From Aulostomus chinensis (lineage: Eukaryota; Chordata; Actinopteri; Syngnathiformes; Aulostomidae): a stretch of DNA of 64,000 nucleotides. Location of the stretch: contig JBBMOA010000017.1 in NCBI GenBank assembly GCA_037954235.1, forward strand, positions 14,912,027 through 14,976,026, in the 5' to 3' direction. Positions 36,800 through 51,439 of the stretch are shown piece by piece (position 1 is the stretch's first letter; each line of letters opens with the position of its first letter). The notes under the pieces are model-generated. The model saw nothing but the letters and a program-made list of their open reading frames with translations, had not been told where the DNA came from and searched no databases. The translations under genes and the position numbers were made by a program.

Positions 36800-39700
36800 G
36801 GTGTTTACTCAAAGAAAATGTGTTAGTCTTCTTAAATGAGATTAAGCTGAGGGATTTAAGTTTATGTGGCTGCACATCCCCGAAAAAGTCAAATGAATGA
36901 GTTGCATTTTATTTGACAAAAAAAAAGAGAAAAAAAAACCAGGCTGGCATGGATTTATATGTTTACAGAGAGTCACTCCTGGGTGGAGGTGGGATTTCTC
37001 AGAAATCTGTCTTGTCGAAAACATGTCTGGTTTGTCTTTTGGAAACTTGTAGAGAACACACTGTGTTACTACCTGTGAATACCAATACACACACACACAC
37101 ACACACACACACCTACCCTTAACCTAAGTGACTGGCAGCCGGTGAGCATCTCCTCCACTACCTTCTGCCAATGTATATTTCTGTTTTCACACTCTGTTGA
37201 GTTTGCTGTCGTGCATCTTCTGAATGTGTGCGCGTGTATGTGTGAGTCTGTGCCTGTGCGTGTCTCTGTATGTATGTCTATGTGTATGTATGTGCCATTA
37301 CTATTAGCAACACGGTGATGGGCTTCCCTTGTGACCCATAGAAACACACGCTCACGACAACACACCCAGGTCAAAGGTTGGATTTGAACCACAAATTGCA
37401 TTCAAGGACAATGGCTGATTCATCTCTCTGATCAAATCTGCCTCAGCACATGTCATCCACTACTTTTTAGATTAGAAGTCCATTTTAGAATAGATTTCTT
37501 TTATTACGCTCTCAGTACAGCCTGGAAAAAGCCTGATGTCACCTGCTCAAGGACATTTTGCTAAGAATCCAATTTTATTTATAAGCTACACATAAATGTC
37601 AAAGCAGAGTGTGAAGTATTTGAAGATATTTTATCATCTAACACTGCTAATCTTTATTTAAATAATAAGCTAATCAAATATCTAACCATTCCGACATTTT
37701 TTTAAGACGTGAAGTTGTTAAGAAACCTAATCAAATTTGCATGTTGGTGCAGCTGAGCGCAAAACCTCCATGATGTTGCAATTTTTGAATTGGTTTATTG
37801 ATCTATTCTGTATATTTCTATTTTCAATGGATTCATTGTTTTCTTTGCCACAGTAATAAAGCAGAGTTGCAGCTACTGCACTAACAATGTGTCCACAACA
37901 AGTTTTAATCATACGAGACATGAATTCCCTTTAGAGGCACATTATCTCAACCTATTAAAGTCAAATCCTTACTATCCTTAAACTCTTGCCTGTGGAGAGG
38001 TTAAACTTCTTCACAGTTGTTCGTCTTGTGAATATTTGTGATGTCAGGAACAGGTAACAATAACAGCAACATATGAACTTTTTAACGCAACGCTACCTGT
38101 AACCTAACAAGATTCTCCAAGTTGGTTTTTCACACAAATAACGCGATTGTGAATACGACTGAAACAGTTCGTACGACACACTACCGCTGCTAATCAGGAT
38201 TTAGAAAAGTTCTATATCCTAGCTTCCTGAAATCTGTGTTGGCACAGGTGATTACTCCAGTACATGCTTGCAGTGGGTAGGTAAATGATGTAAACTAGGA
38301 ATACAAAATGAAAACAGTGAAAAATGAAAGGAAAAAGAACATAATTATTAAAAAAAAATGAATTATTTGAAACTGAAAAAAACAACAACTCTGCAGAGAG
38401 CGTCTGGTGAACCGCAACAGCATGCTGTCAGTGCTTCAGTAGCTCAGCAAACACCTTCATCACAAGGTAACATTAACATAACATTAGCATACAATATTAA
38501 TCAGTGTGTTTGCTTGTTGAGATGAATGCTAGGCAAAGCATTTGCATTAATAATGGCTGCGATGACAAAGTTCCATAATCAATATGGTATGTGACACGCT
38601 TCCGATGGTCAGTGTATGTTTTTGATGCTTATTCTGGGTCTTTGCTCGCTTTCCTGTGTTGAGGCTTACAGCCAGGATGCGTCATTAGCATTACTGTGCA
38701 CTGACCATATAAGAATAAAGTAGTTGTAAGGTTTCCTGTTTAACAAACTTGTACCATGCCTAATAAGGCTCATTTCCAACCAGCAGATTGCACCCTAAAG
38801 CCAATAAATCCAAGACTATTGCACTTTGAGTTGACCTGGATTTGAACCCTTACTCTCTGAAGATTAAAGACACAACAATTTCCAATTACTGACTAGGGTT
38901 TGATATTCATTTGCAATTAAATCAATTATTTATATATTTTTCTGAAATATTAACCAACTATTTGCTAACTTTGTTTTATGTATTGGATATTGATATTTCT
39001 TATTGCTATACCTGACTGTTCTGATTACTCTATCACTGAATTACCAGAATAATGAACACTTGCAGCTCCAGTGAACTCATTTTATAGATCCATGGTCATA
39101 TGAACAACTGCTTGGTCTCAAGACCCAAAAACGTAATATTTCCACTATACAGTCATACATCAATGATAATTTTATTTATTTAGTAATTATTTATGAGAAA
39201 TGAGGTAAGTTGCAGCAGCTGGAAACATTGATCATACAAAAAAATTATCACAGCACGTCAATGGAACAAGAAGAATACGGGGACTGGTATTAAGGAAACC
39301 ATTCTTCATGTTCACACCTGCATTTTCTGAGTGTCACATTCGCCAGAGAAAATGTTGATCAAAACAGAGCCATTCTTGCTACAGGGTCAGAATCCGGCAA
39401 CAAGACAAGCCATTTATCTCGTGGAGTCACAGTTATCCTCTGTGATTTAATACAAATAACATGGCCTGTCCATCAGCTGGCGCCCATGAAGTCCTTGACA
39501 GTGCTGCTTTGTCCTTATGGCCTGTTGTAAACCATAAACAGCAGCCATTTCCTGGAGTTCTAACATGTACCTGACAAGCACAATCCCTTTCGTGCTGTCA
39601 CGAAGTACTTCAAGACTTAACCTTTCACTTCTCGTCAGCTACAGCTGCTCTTCTTCTCTTCCCTCTGCATCTCCCATTCAGATTGCAGCCTGAATACGCG

Positions 39701-42700
39701 ATGCAAGAAGATGGTGCACAGAGAAGCGAAGGGTTACGACTTTGCACTGAGTGATAGATGGGCCGTGCGGCATGTCACAAGGCATTTATTTAAGATCTGA
39801 AGGAGGGGAGATGATAGGTGCTGATGTGCCCGCTCTCAAGGCAGTGCCCTTTAAAATAGAATACATCAAAACAACTCTTTTGTCTATTTCTAAAAAAAAA
39901 TAAAAATCTGAGCAGAGTATGTCATGAATATGTCATAAATAATGTTTGCTACAGTTTATCTTTTAATAAAAGAGAAGAAGAATTTTACTTCGCAGCAGAA
40001 CAGAAGATAAATGCGGCGCATCAGAAATCCCATTCTATTTTCAGGAAATGTAAGTGTAAATGCTATCGGGCTCGCATTCACGTCGGTGCTGCTTGGTGTG
40101 TGATCATGTGCATGACTGTGTGAGAGCTCGGGTCACTGATGACAGTGGTCTTATCCTCCCCTTGAGGCTCCCCTTCAGCAGATTTCCCTGTAGAACCTCT
40201 GCCTTTCCGCAATCTGTGTTGTTCTCTCTTTCCATTTGTGTCCAGGCTTTTCACTTTCATTTGACGCTGGAGGCCATTACAGCTTTTTCCTCTTTGATCC
40301 AGTTCACTTGCACAAGCCTGCTTGCTTTGGTCCGGGAGGATTATGTAGCACTATAGGGAAATATAAATGAATCGCACATACATGTAGTAAATCAGAAGAT
40401 ATTTTAATTTGATCATTTTAATTTGCAAGAATGACACTTGACCAGCAAGATAGAAGATTGTATAAATTAGCACTTTTCTTGGCTGCAACACATTCCCACA
40501 TTTAATTACAGTATAATTAGTGCACCGCAGCAGCACTATTGATTTTGTTAACATTATGCTTTAGTGACTCTAATGAATGCAACCCATCAGATTCAGCACA
40601 TGCAAGTTATTCAGTTCTGCTGTGGTGTATTTAAATGTTAAATGTAATGTGCCTTTTTGATGTTTCGTAGATTGGAAATGTGCCGATAGATATCATAACA
40701 ATCACCAGCTTAGCTCATTGAATTTTCAGCCTTCATTAACAGATATCTCTGTAACTCGGGGGCAGATGAGCTTAGATACTGGCATATTAACACCTTCTAC
40801 CCCACAGTTGCCTTTTCACACAACTGGAGCATTAGCCGATGACGACATTAGCATTGATTTGGAGTTACTTTTCCGGCCACCTGAAAACATGCTGGCCTCC
40901 ACCAACCCCTGAGGGAAATATCTGCCTCTTTAGCTGCCAAATATATCAAAATTAACTGATCTGAATGCACTGAGACTTTCGTTGGAGGTTGCCATGGGGA
41001 TGATAACTGCTTAGTTTCTGCTGAGTGACATAACGATTCTCCCAAGAGATACCTTATGAGCTCTGGCTTATTACTCCAAGACAGCAGCTTCTATGGCCTC
41101 AATTATATCATGAGAGACAGGCGCTGAAGTGCATTGATGTACTGTAGTGTTCAAAAATGTGGGGCACTCAAGTTGTCCTCCTGAATAAACATTTAAAGAT
41201 ATTACTTCACCAAAATATCATCTTTTGTTGTGATATCACTCACCATTAGATGTATTAAATTCCTTCTGTTTTTTTCTCTTCTTCTTGGTGACTTCTTGGT
41301 CAATCGAGCGGTCAGAAAATACAAGCCTCGTGCTTGCTACTGGAAGTAAATGGAGAGTCAATAACACATCAAAATACATCAAATTTCAGTTTACAAGCAC
41401 ATCATCTAATACAACCCAAGTTTTTATCGACCTAAAAACTAATGAGTGTGACCATGACAGAGACAGACACCAGAGAAGTCATCTTTGAAGATACAGTATA
41501 ATAGGAAAATAGAACACAACAAGGTTTAAGAAAATTATTCCATGAAAATATATGACTGTACAGATGTTAATGTATTTGGATGTGCAGACACCACTGCCCT
41601 TTAGTTTCACTCTTTCATGAAATGATCATTAAAATAACACTTCTCCTGTACAGAGAGCTAAGGACCTGGATCTGGTTGCTTGTCTCTGAGCTTGTGATCT
41701 ATGTCTCTCGGCAGCTAGTGGATGGATATGTCCTCCGCGTGTTTAGCATTTTGGTATTCAGATGTTGAATAAACAGAGCGCAAACTATAGTGCATGGCAC
41801 AAAGGGGCCCTCTTTAGACATCTAATTATCCACAGGTGTGTTTCAGGTGTGATATCTGTCAAACAAATCAGAGCGATACATCTCACTATCTTTCAAGCCT
41901 AGGTTGTGAGAGGATTTGGCACGCTGCAATTTCAACAGCGCACACCTTTCAACTCGGGAGAAGAAATGGACTTCCTCGTGTGCCGGGTGAAAGTGCTGCG
42001 CATGTCTTATGTTTACATACGGGAACAGCAGGCATCCATCAAAGCCCTCAGATGTAACAGCCGATGTTTCCACATTTTTGGGCATCAGTAGAACTACATT
42101 GCAGTGCCACACATCTGCTCATCTGACTGATGCGCCCTTGGAACAAGCAGTTTCAGGTGTCCCATAATTGCAATACACCATGGTTGCAACACATGTCATT
42201 ACCATATTTTAGCACCTATCAGAGCAGATGAAGCATGATTTCTTTTGCTAGTTAAAGGTTAGGGACACTTGAAATGAAAACATCATCCGCACCAGCTTGA
42301 AATGAGCAGCGATGCTTTTGCTAACCGAGCCCCAGCTTGTAAGATATATCCCATAGAGTCAGACACCTTTTTTTGGATTTGTCCTATGGAAGGAAGCTAA
42401 AGGTCCCGAAGACAACCAGAAAACACAGAAAGCCCATAAAGTTCGAACTGACAAAGTTCTTACTGTGAGTACCACTGTGCCACCCTTAAGTTGAACCCTC
42501 ATGAAGTCCTGTGTCCTATTTCTTTATGAGCATATAAATAGTGTGTTTTATTTGGGACATTAAAATCTCTCCAAGGAACGTTGCCTCGCCACAGAGCGTG
42601 AGGGGAGATTTTGAGGGGGTCAGTGTGTAATTTCAAGGAGGATTGTCTTATGATGATGTTTTCTCGGGAGAAGTTCTGCTATGTGGCCTATAATTAGGAA

Positions 42701-45680
42701 TCTTTCAAGCCCTACAATGTTTTTTATCAGCACCTTGGGGTCTCTTTGGTGCAGGAACCAAAACTCAGCTTTCATAACATGGTAGTTCCTTCCCTGTGAT
42801 TTATCACATCAATCAACCGGTTACTATATGTATTGTTCTCACAGCAGCGACCCGGCTGAATGAGTTAGGATGCAATCGGCTGATGGCGTCTGCAGGAGGA
42901 AGCAGAGGCCAGTAATGAGCTTGTATGTCAGGACTGCAATCTCATCTAGATGTAAATGGATTCCAGTACAAGTTGGCCCACTAATTTATTAATCAAAATG
43001 TAACCTCATCAATTTATCCCTTGTCTTGCCATCAACGCACTGCAAAAGTATGTCTCAAGAAAAGTAAGGACCGAAATGTTCAATTTTTTTTTTTTTTATC
43101 CCATTGGGGGATAAAATAGGAAAGCAGCAGTTCTTCCATAATTTCCGATGCGAAATTGAGAAGCCCTGTGGCTTGTGAAAGGCTGTAATTGCTTCATATT
43201 TAATATGGCAAACATGCAGGAGAGGTGGTGAGAGGCTGCCGTGGTTGCGTGCACCATGTTGGTACTTGCTTTTATGCTTGTCGGCCTGTTTCCGGTATGC
43301 ACTTCTCGTGTTTGCTGCAGCGGTGCATAAAACGTGTCACTGGATGAATGTGCCCATGCACTCATTGTCAACGTTTCTTGCTGGTGTGTACGTGGGAACC
43401 GGTGTATGTGGGTGTGTTTAGTGGTAGTGGATTAGTCATGTAAAATCTGTCTTGTCATGTAATTGTGAAATGTAACTATTTTCAGATGAGAAAATCAAAA
43501 AAATAACCTTGAAGTAGTTTTTCTTAAACTCAGTTTCTTATTCTTTGTCTGGTGCACTTGAGCGGCAGTGTAGTTGCATTTATTTCCTGAGTTCAAATAT
43601 GACCCGAGGACCCGTCTGTGCAGTTTGCATTTTATCTTTTCTTCCCTCGAAATCCAATGATGTGATAGAATTTGAGACTCTAAATTGGAAAGAAGGGCAC
43701 GTCTAGGTTTGGATTCAAGAGCTGGACCCCACCAAAACCTCATCTGTTGAACAAATAGACTGTTCCATCTCAAAAGTTCACCCTAGACTGTGACGTATTG
43801 GATTTAAAAGCTTAACATTTGGCAGAGCCCGTAAGTAAAAGCTCATTTATTTTTTTGAGGTTGTTTTTTTTTTAATTGTGCAGTGACATTCAGCGTCTTA
43901 TCAATGATCCAAAAACAGGTGGGCGACAGGAGGTCCGTCAGCCTGAGGAACAAAGTCAAGCAAGGAAGACTGATCAAAATGTACTGGCTGGCAAACAGAC
44001 ACAGATGGCAGGAGCTCAATGGCAAATGTGACAGCGTTTTAATGATTTGGCAGAAAACTGGTGTCATTTATATAACAGAGCATTTAAGGTGATGTCAACC
44101 ATGATTAAAAAATGTTTCAACTGCATGAAGGAGCTGGAGACAAGAGGGCGTTATACTTGTTGTTGCTCAGATGAGAAGAAACAAGAATAGTTATGTGTAT
44201 GTGTTGTGAATAATTTTGAAGAAAGCAACACATTGTCATTTTTCATTACTGTTGTGTAACAACTAGATATATTCTATTAAGAAGTGAGTTCAGACGAACA
44301 TAAAGACAAGCCAGGTCATGCTTGCTAAGCTCTTGCCGAGCGTGATTTGCTTCCTGGCTCCATCTCTACACGCCGTGGTATCAATTTCCTCCTCAAACTC
44401 TCATGGAGAAATACAGAATCTTGAAAACTGTTTCTTTTTTATGAAACTAACGCTAACCCTGGACTGTTTTAGATTTGTAGCTTTGTGTAAGCCTGCGTAT
44501 CGATCCAGAAAGACGTAAATGACCTCTGTGACGGTGAATGACGCACCAGCGCCATGGAAGCAATGCCAATAAAAAGTCTGTTTGGATCCTTTTATCACAA
44601 AATCCCCAGTTCAGCAGTGGAAGGCAATCGGCGGTGTTTAAGCTGTTTTGCAGTTTAGAGGAAAAATACTTTAATTATGACTGATTATTCATAAGATACT
44701 ATTCATGGTCCTGCAGTAAAATCTGGTGTTTGTACCAACAACCACCCCAACCTGCTCCCCGATGCAGGTTGCACACACCAGATACAGTTTCTTGAGATTT
44801 ATAATCAGGAACCTCAGCCGCACCATCATGTGGTGTTTTTGAAATGTCAAGGATCTAAACTGATTTACGTTGACATTGCAACTGTGGTGCTGCTATGTAA
44901 TTTTCAACACATTATGCAGCAATGCTGTGTTACAAGGTCACGGTTCCCTCATATATTTTGTGAGACAGTCTTGGTAATGGTATTTTCTATTAAAGGGGTA
45001 TATTTTTAAGATTTTGCTTCTCCATGAAGTTGGAGAGACAAGTTTAAAAAGGAATTAAACCAGAGTTGAGATCTCTTACTGTTTAAGTACAGTCAAAATT
45101 AGTTCTGTCAATCATTGCTGCAAGTCAAACTTCTATAAAAAAAAAAAGATCTTACAAGTGTCAAAACACAACTCTATAACTGCCTGTTAAAAGCTGACAT
45201 TGTTTAAATGCCATGCCCTAAATTTGAGGCACACAACCCTTAGAAAATCCACAGCATTCCAGACAGTGGAATACAATAGAAACCTAGTCAGAGGTTGGAT
45301 ATTCCTCAGTTAGAAGATTTTTGATGTGTGAAGTCATCAAAAGCTCCATTAATGTGGGAGATGTCCATGATGTGTTTCCACCTCTCTCTGAATCAAAGAG
45401 TATATTGGTGTCCTCATGATCCCTGGCAGCTAATCAGGTTAAGACAATGAATGGGTGGAGGACATGTTCCAGACAGGATTCCAAAAATATGAGTCTTCAC
45501 CACTGAATTATTGATTTTGTGTTTGTTGTGTTCTGCTGTCACTATGCTGCCTGGGGACAATGATTTGATCACTGTGTTGTTTCACTGGAAGGTCTAATCT
45601 TGTAGACCAGATGAATGGTAAGTGGTCTCTAAAAGGCTGTCAGTGTTTATTAAATGATAGCTCTCTGAAAAGGTCACCAA
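36800..45680. other. Gene-poor AT-rich stretch
   Basis: Nearly 9 kb without a supportable gene or large repeat. Only a short (CA)n at 37.09-37.11 kb and many A/T runs stand out. Non-coding regulatory elements may be present but cannot be called from one sequence. Confidence 0.5.
37087..37113. repeat. (CA)n microsatellite
   Basis: About 13 CA units. Confidence 0.9.
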
Positions 45681-45689
45681 CTCTGTCTG

Positions 45690-45691
45690 TT

Positions 45692-45723
<32 letters not shown>

Positions 45724-46020
45724 TACACACAAACACACACACTTGCACTTATATCTTTGTGAGGACTTTCATTAACGTAATGCATTCCCCAGCCCCTCAC
45801 CCTAAACCTAACCATCTCTACTGACTGCCTGACCCTAACCTCGACCCTAAACCTAACCAGAACTTGATCCTAACCTTGACCCTAAAACCAAGTCTTGACC
45901 TTCAAACAGCCCTTTGAAGATGTGAGGACAGGCTAAAATGTCCTCACTTTCCAAAAATGTCCTCACTCTGTTGGTTAAATACGTATTCTAGTCCTGAATA
46001 TGTAGTGTGTAAGTATAAGA

Positions 46021-46073
<53 letters not shown>
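45690..46073 (-). mobile_element. TG-flanked MITE-like repeat, copy B (inverted)
   Basis: Reverse-oriented copy: (CA)n tracts at 45692-45741 and 46023-46073 flank a core with GACCCTAAAACCAAGTCTTG, CTTTGAAGATGTGAGGACAG and repeated CCTAACC blocks. Both B and C give the peptide MVRFRVR..GMHY.NESPHKDIS in the appropriate frame, which shows the relationship directly. Confidence 0.75.
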
Positions 46074-46076
<3 letters not shown>

Positions 46077-46471
46077 CCTTCCTCCCCTACCATTCCCTCA
46101 AGCAAAGAAGACGTGCAGTGTAAGCCACAACACGAAGGGTTAAACATGAAAGCCAATGTCGCCAGTTCAAACTAAGCACAGAAATCATACAATCGTTTAA
46201 CATAGGGACAATTTTTCAAAAAAAAAAAAAGATTAAATGACCACAACCTTTGTAACACAGCATCGTGTAGCCGTGACACCTTAAAATCACACATTGAAAC
46301 AGTACCAGTACAAGCCAACGGCTAGGACAGCACGTACCTTCCACCAACATGAGCCTCATTCAGCGTAAAAGAAGCAGCAGTGAGCGGGCTCACAGCCACA
46401 AGCACGTCACAGTGTGTGGGTGATCCATTGAGATTGTGATGAAACCTGTGGTGAAAATATCACTTCCTTTG

Positions 46472-46487
46472 TCCACTAGGTGGCAGT
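46472..46487 (+). promoter_or_regulatory. CTCF-like motif
   Basis: TCCACTAGGTGGCAGT matches the core consensus CCASYAGRKGGC at all positions. Lies just left of repeat copy C. Confidence 0.42.
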
Positions 46488-46605
46488 CAAGAACATTGTC
46501 CCTTGTTAGTAGAGGTCTTCACAGGTTCCCTTGGACCCAATGACCCAAGAGCCAAAGGGTCCGGTGCAAGACCTGAAAAGACAGGAAAACAAGTGCTGTT
46601 CAGAG

Positions 46606-46641
<36 letters not shown>

Positions 46642-47040
46642 GCGTGTGCGTGTGTGTGTGTGTGGGTGTGTGTGTGTGTGTGTGTGGGTGTGTGTGTGTG
46701 TGAATTTGTACTTGCTACATGTTTAGGACTAGCATATGTAGCTATTTAACCAACAGAGTTAGGACATTTTTGGAAAGTGAGGACATTTTAGCCTGTCCTC
46801 ACATCTTCAAAGGTGTGTTTGAAGGTCAAGACTTGGTTTTAGGGTCGAGGTTAGAATCAGGCTCTGGTTAGGTTTCGGGTCGAGGTTAGAATCAGGTTCT
46901 GGTTAGGGGAAGGGTCGAGGTTAGGGTCAGGCAGTCAGTTGAGATGGTTAGGTTTAGGGTGAGGACCCAGGGAATGCATTACTTCAATGAAAGTCCTCAC
47001 AAAGACATAAGTACAAGGGTGTGTGTGTGTGTGTGTGTGT
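46606..47040 (+). mobile_element. TG-flanked MITE-like repeat, copy C
   Basis: (TG)n tracts at 46612-46702 and 47018-47040 flank the core (TTGTACTTGCTACATGTTTA ... CATAAGTACAAGGG). Same internal order as copy A, with an extra duplication of the GGTTAGAATCAGGTTCTGG unit. Lies 530 bp from inverted copy B. Confidence 0.75.
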
Positions 47041-48786
47041 TTTTGTGTAATCCTGCTCACAGACAAGCACTACCGAAAATAATCCTATTTGTGTGTGATA
47101 TGCAGGAAACGTCAAGCAAGTGGCTGTGGTTACTGCTGCTAAAACGTGAGAATATTTATATCGAGCAGCTGCCTGGGGGGGGTGGTTGATGAAAATTCTC
47201 CTACTATTTCAAGTCCTGTTGCCAAATTCAGACAAGAGCACACTGTCCAAGATTGTATACGAAATGTCGGAGTTGAGTATGGTTGTGCAATGCTTGCAAT
47301 TAATGATACTAAATTATTCATGTATACAAGAGGACACGATACATTAGCAGTTCATCCCCAGAAGGTGACACATTGTAGGCCCAAGTTAATGGAATTATTG
47401 TCCCCTCTAATCTTGTCAGTGGATTCAAATGAGCAGACACTTGAAAATTACTGACTCCAAAGGTCGTTTTTCATGTTGAACTCATATTTTATCAGACATC
47501 TAAAGAGGAAGCGAGGCGATTACAAGGTCATGTTAATCCATATACTGATTAGGAAAATGGTCCCGAGTTGCAAATTTGGCATTGATGACACATTTATTGT
47601 TTGTATTAATGCATAAATCGCTGTAATACTTCAGCTTGTTCATGCATGATAGTCTTTTATTTTCATTTGTACAAGAGATGATCACCGCAAATCACTAAGT
47701 GGTATTAACTTAGCAGTAGCCGTGTTTAATGATGTTTGGACGGTCTTTGTCTGCTTAACAGTTTAATTTAGGATTAAACGCTACGCATTTCATGACAAAT
47801 GTGTTTGTTTGAATGTTTTATTTCACAGAGCTGCAGCTTGGGTCCTATTTCTTCCAAGAAATCAATTAAAAGAAATAAAAAGCTCTTACAATGCAGGATG
47901 CGTTCAAGCCCTTTTCACACTCCTGTCTTTTCTGTGTTGGGTCTTCAGGTTCACCATTGTGGAGGAAAACATCCTGATTACCTGCAAGGGGGAGTTCAGA
48001 GGGAGGCGGCTGAGTAAGCGGGTGTGTTGATAAGATTGCCTGCAAAGATGGAGAATGACTCGCTATCTCGATTTCATGGTAACAGTGATGGATTTAAGGG
48101 TACACAAGCGTTAACCTCAGTTAAATGTCTATTTCTTCTTATTTTAGCAGCAGCACATCCCAGCAAACAGAACACAGAGAACAAATTTTGTTTATCATCT
48201 CTGAAAGTTGTGAGATGATTATATCATGTTTAATTCAACAGATGCCATTTCATGCCTTCCAGATATTTTCGTAGAGTGTGTGTGTGTGTTTGTGTGTCTG
48301 TGAGAGTATGGTGTATTGTATGTTTGTCTTGATAGACTTTGCTGTTACCTTCTGTGTCAGCTAGAGGTCAGCAGCTGACAGATGTTGGTGGGGTCACACT
48401 TTAGAGAAGCATCCCGGTGTGTATGACCTTATAATCTGCTACTGTGTGAGGGATGAATAAAATAACATAAATTAATGTTTCAAACCTCACAATCGAATTC
48501 AAACCAATGAAACAAAAACAACAAAGCAATGCAGACTTTCTTTTTTTAAGGGGAATTCTTATGTTTCATAATTTTGTTTTTAATGTATCTTTTTTTTTTT
48601 TTTTTTTCTCAGGTAGGTTTTTCATCGAGACATATTGTGGGCTGCTGCAGATTCAACTACTTACCAGTTCATTGGTTAATGCTCTCAATATAAGCGGCAT
48701 AATCAACACTTAAATTGGGATCCCATTAAATATAGCTCTGGTGTTCCTACATCTTGAAGTACCGATTACTCCCCCCTCTCTGTAAG

Positions 48787-48804
48787 CATCAGCAGAGGGC
48801 AGTG
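48787..48804 (+). promoter_or_regulatory. Weaker CTCF-like motif
   Basis: ATCAGCAGAGGGCAGTG matches 11 of 12 core positions. It borders the GC-richer block at 48.8-49.1 kb. Confidence 0.28.
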
Positions 48805-51439
48805 TGCTTCTGCTCTCCATCTCCCTCCCCCCCCTCCCGTCTTTGAGGCAGCAGAATGACATCTCGGCTGCTCAAATGAGGACATCCCCTCGGTTCTTTG
48901 GCAGTCATCTGCATGCTTGTTTTGTCTGCGTCTGTATCCTACGCCCGTCCTTAAAACGTTGCCTAATGTTGAACAAAGCAACGGTGGCTCTGTGTTTGAG
49001 CCTGGCAGCGAAAGATGCTCAAGGCCAGCAGACAGAAACTGTGACCCCATTAAAGAGCGACTCCGTGCCAAACTGAACTGCTGCTGCGGCTCAAACCTTT
49101 GATAGGGTGATGCTTCTTGCGCAAAATACTCATAACACACAGCTAATAAAGGCATGTTGATATCTAATGTTGCATCAGACATTAAAGTCCACTCGTAAGT
49201 AACTATCATTCAATGTTTCTGTTGCTAATCTAGTTCACCTTTGACCCAGTAACTCAAGGTAGAACGAAGATTGCACAAATGTGATTCGTCGTCTGAAGTC
49301 AGAACTTTTACAGAAGCTATAATTTTTGGGTCCAAATGTACTTAACTCCTCAAGTACAACTATCAACTTACATGACAATTACTTGCAACAGAGCTGACTT
49401 CATCTTCATTCAATGGAAGTTTTTACCAGAATTAAAAAAAAACCTTGCAGAAACCTTGAAACAGATTATGCAGTTTTAATGCTAATGCCCTAAGCACTAA
49501 TTTTGCTTGATTTACAAGTGCAAATCATCTTGGAATTCATCCTTCTGAGGTTATTATTATCTTATTATCTTAGTTCTTAAGGCTTACGCTGGAGCTGTCA
49601 TTTTAATCTCGGTGTTAGGGTTTCTGTTATGTCTCAAGTTAATTTAGTTTGGTTCAATGTGTGCTTGTTACTCAAATTCACAGTTGATTTTTGTGTTTTT
49701 GCTTTCATCAAAGAATTGTAGGGCAAAAACAGATGTAAGATGAGACCATCTCAGACCTTTAAGCTTTAATGGAACCTAAACTCTCTTTGCTCTTACATGT
49801 TTTACCAGTGTCACACCCGACAGTAAACCATGTATCGCCTCAGAAGATGCTGCTCGGTCAAACCGGCAGTTTGAACACAAACACATGGCTCGAAGCCTGA
49901 TGATGGTTTCTCCCGTGATCTCATAAAAACCCTTTGAATACCCTTAAAATGGTGCTTTATACCCATGTATTATAGATCTTAAACATTCTTGTGCGTGTAT
50001 CACCTCTATTTTCATGTGAGTTCATAACACCAGTGCAAAAATGAAATAAAACGCACCTCGGATATACTAGAGATGATCTTCAAACTAGAAACGTACATTC
50101 AGCAACTGCACAGCTTGTGGGCTTCTTCAACCACCAAACTGATTGAAGTGCACTGGGGTGTTTCAGCCCTCGAATACGGCTGGGTCTGGTCAGAGTGACT
50201 CTTCTTTTTTTTCTGCCTAAACCTCAACTCTAGCCAGCCTTAATCATTTGGCCAGGGACTCATCCATTCCCCTCCTCTGGGTCCAAATCAAACTCAGAGT
50301 GAGAAATACAGTACGAGCGAAACCCATTCTGCTGAGCTGATCCGCTACAGTGTAAGTAGTTAACCAGCACTGATTTCACACCAGATCAAATCTATCTCTC
50401 AGACCAGTTTAAGATTCTAATGCAAACAGCAGAGGGAGGTTTATCCGAATCACTAGTTTTACATAAAGCACTGCGCCCATAAACAGACATTTCAATACAA
50501 TAGTCTAGTTTTCCTAACATCTGTGGTCTGCTCTCTATCGATCAGCTCAGCAGTCTTTTCCTATCAACAGTGACAGATACTGGAGCTGAGTGGTCCAACC
50601 TCAGCTCCACTGCCAATTAAAAAAACTGCTTGCTGTGATGTGTCCTTCCTCATGCAGGCTCCCACTTCTTTACTCCCAAGTTTAAAAGTATAGTCAGCGA
50701 TAATAATCCAATGCGTTTATCGTCAAATTGAGCGGATTTGGTCTGCAGGCTGTCATTGTTTATACCTCCACCATGACTCTGCAAATGGAAAACAAAAGAG
50801 AGTGATCAAGCGATACCAGTCAGCCCTTATTCATGCTCCTGCACTGATTCTCTGGCTTCTTTCCCTTCCTCCTCCACATCCTGGCCAGAAATACACCACG
50901 ATAATAATGAGAGGGTACCAACATGGGAGTTGTTACCGTACTGACTTTGGTATAAAAATATCCCACCTGCTACCGCAAACCTCACATTCTTTCGCTTGAA
51001 ATTACACGTCTTTACTTGCGTGAAGTCTTTTTCCCAAAGATCAAGCTGCAGAGTGAAAGGATGTACTTCTACTGCCTGAGAAGTATTTCAATACTCTTTG
51101 TGTTAAATTTACGATGACTTTTAAAATGTCAAGTCAAGCTGATCAGGGTTGTAGAGCTGAAAAGAAGTCCTGGATTACACCAGATGATGCATTCGAAATT
51201 TTATAAATAGATTTTTTTGTTTTTTTTTGTTTTTTTGGACAATTTTACTGTATGACTCAGTCTCCATTAGCTTCGAGCTACAAAAGGGATGTGGATGTGT
51301 TTTTTCCTGAATTGTGGAATCATCATGCAGGGGCGTGGGTTAGAGGGGCACCGTTGTGAGTTCACTGAAAAGTCTTGAAAGGCAAATAACTGCACACCTT
51401 CGCGTGACTTTTAGGTGACATATCGCTCACAAATGCATA

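Noticed and set aside
38820..38880. TGGATTTGAACCC with following sequence resembling a tRNA 3' half
   Set aside because: No matching 5' half or acceptor stem on either strand.
34979..47010. TTAGGG-like units suggestive of an interstitial telomere
   Set aside because: They are short, imperfect and part of the internal sequence of the TG-flanked repeat family in all three copies.
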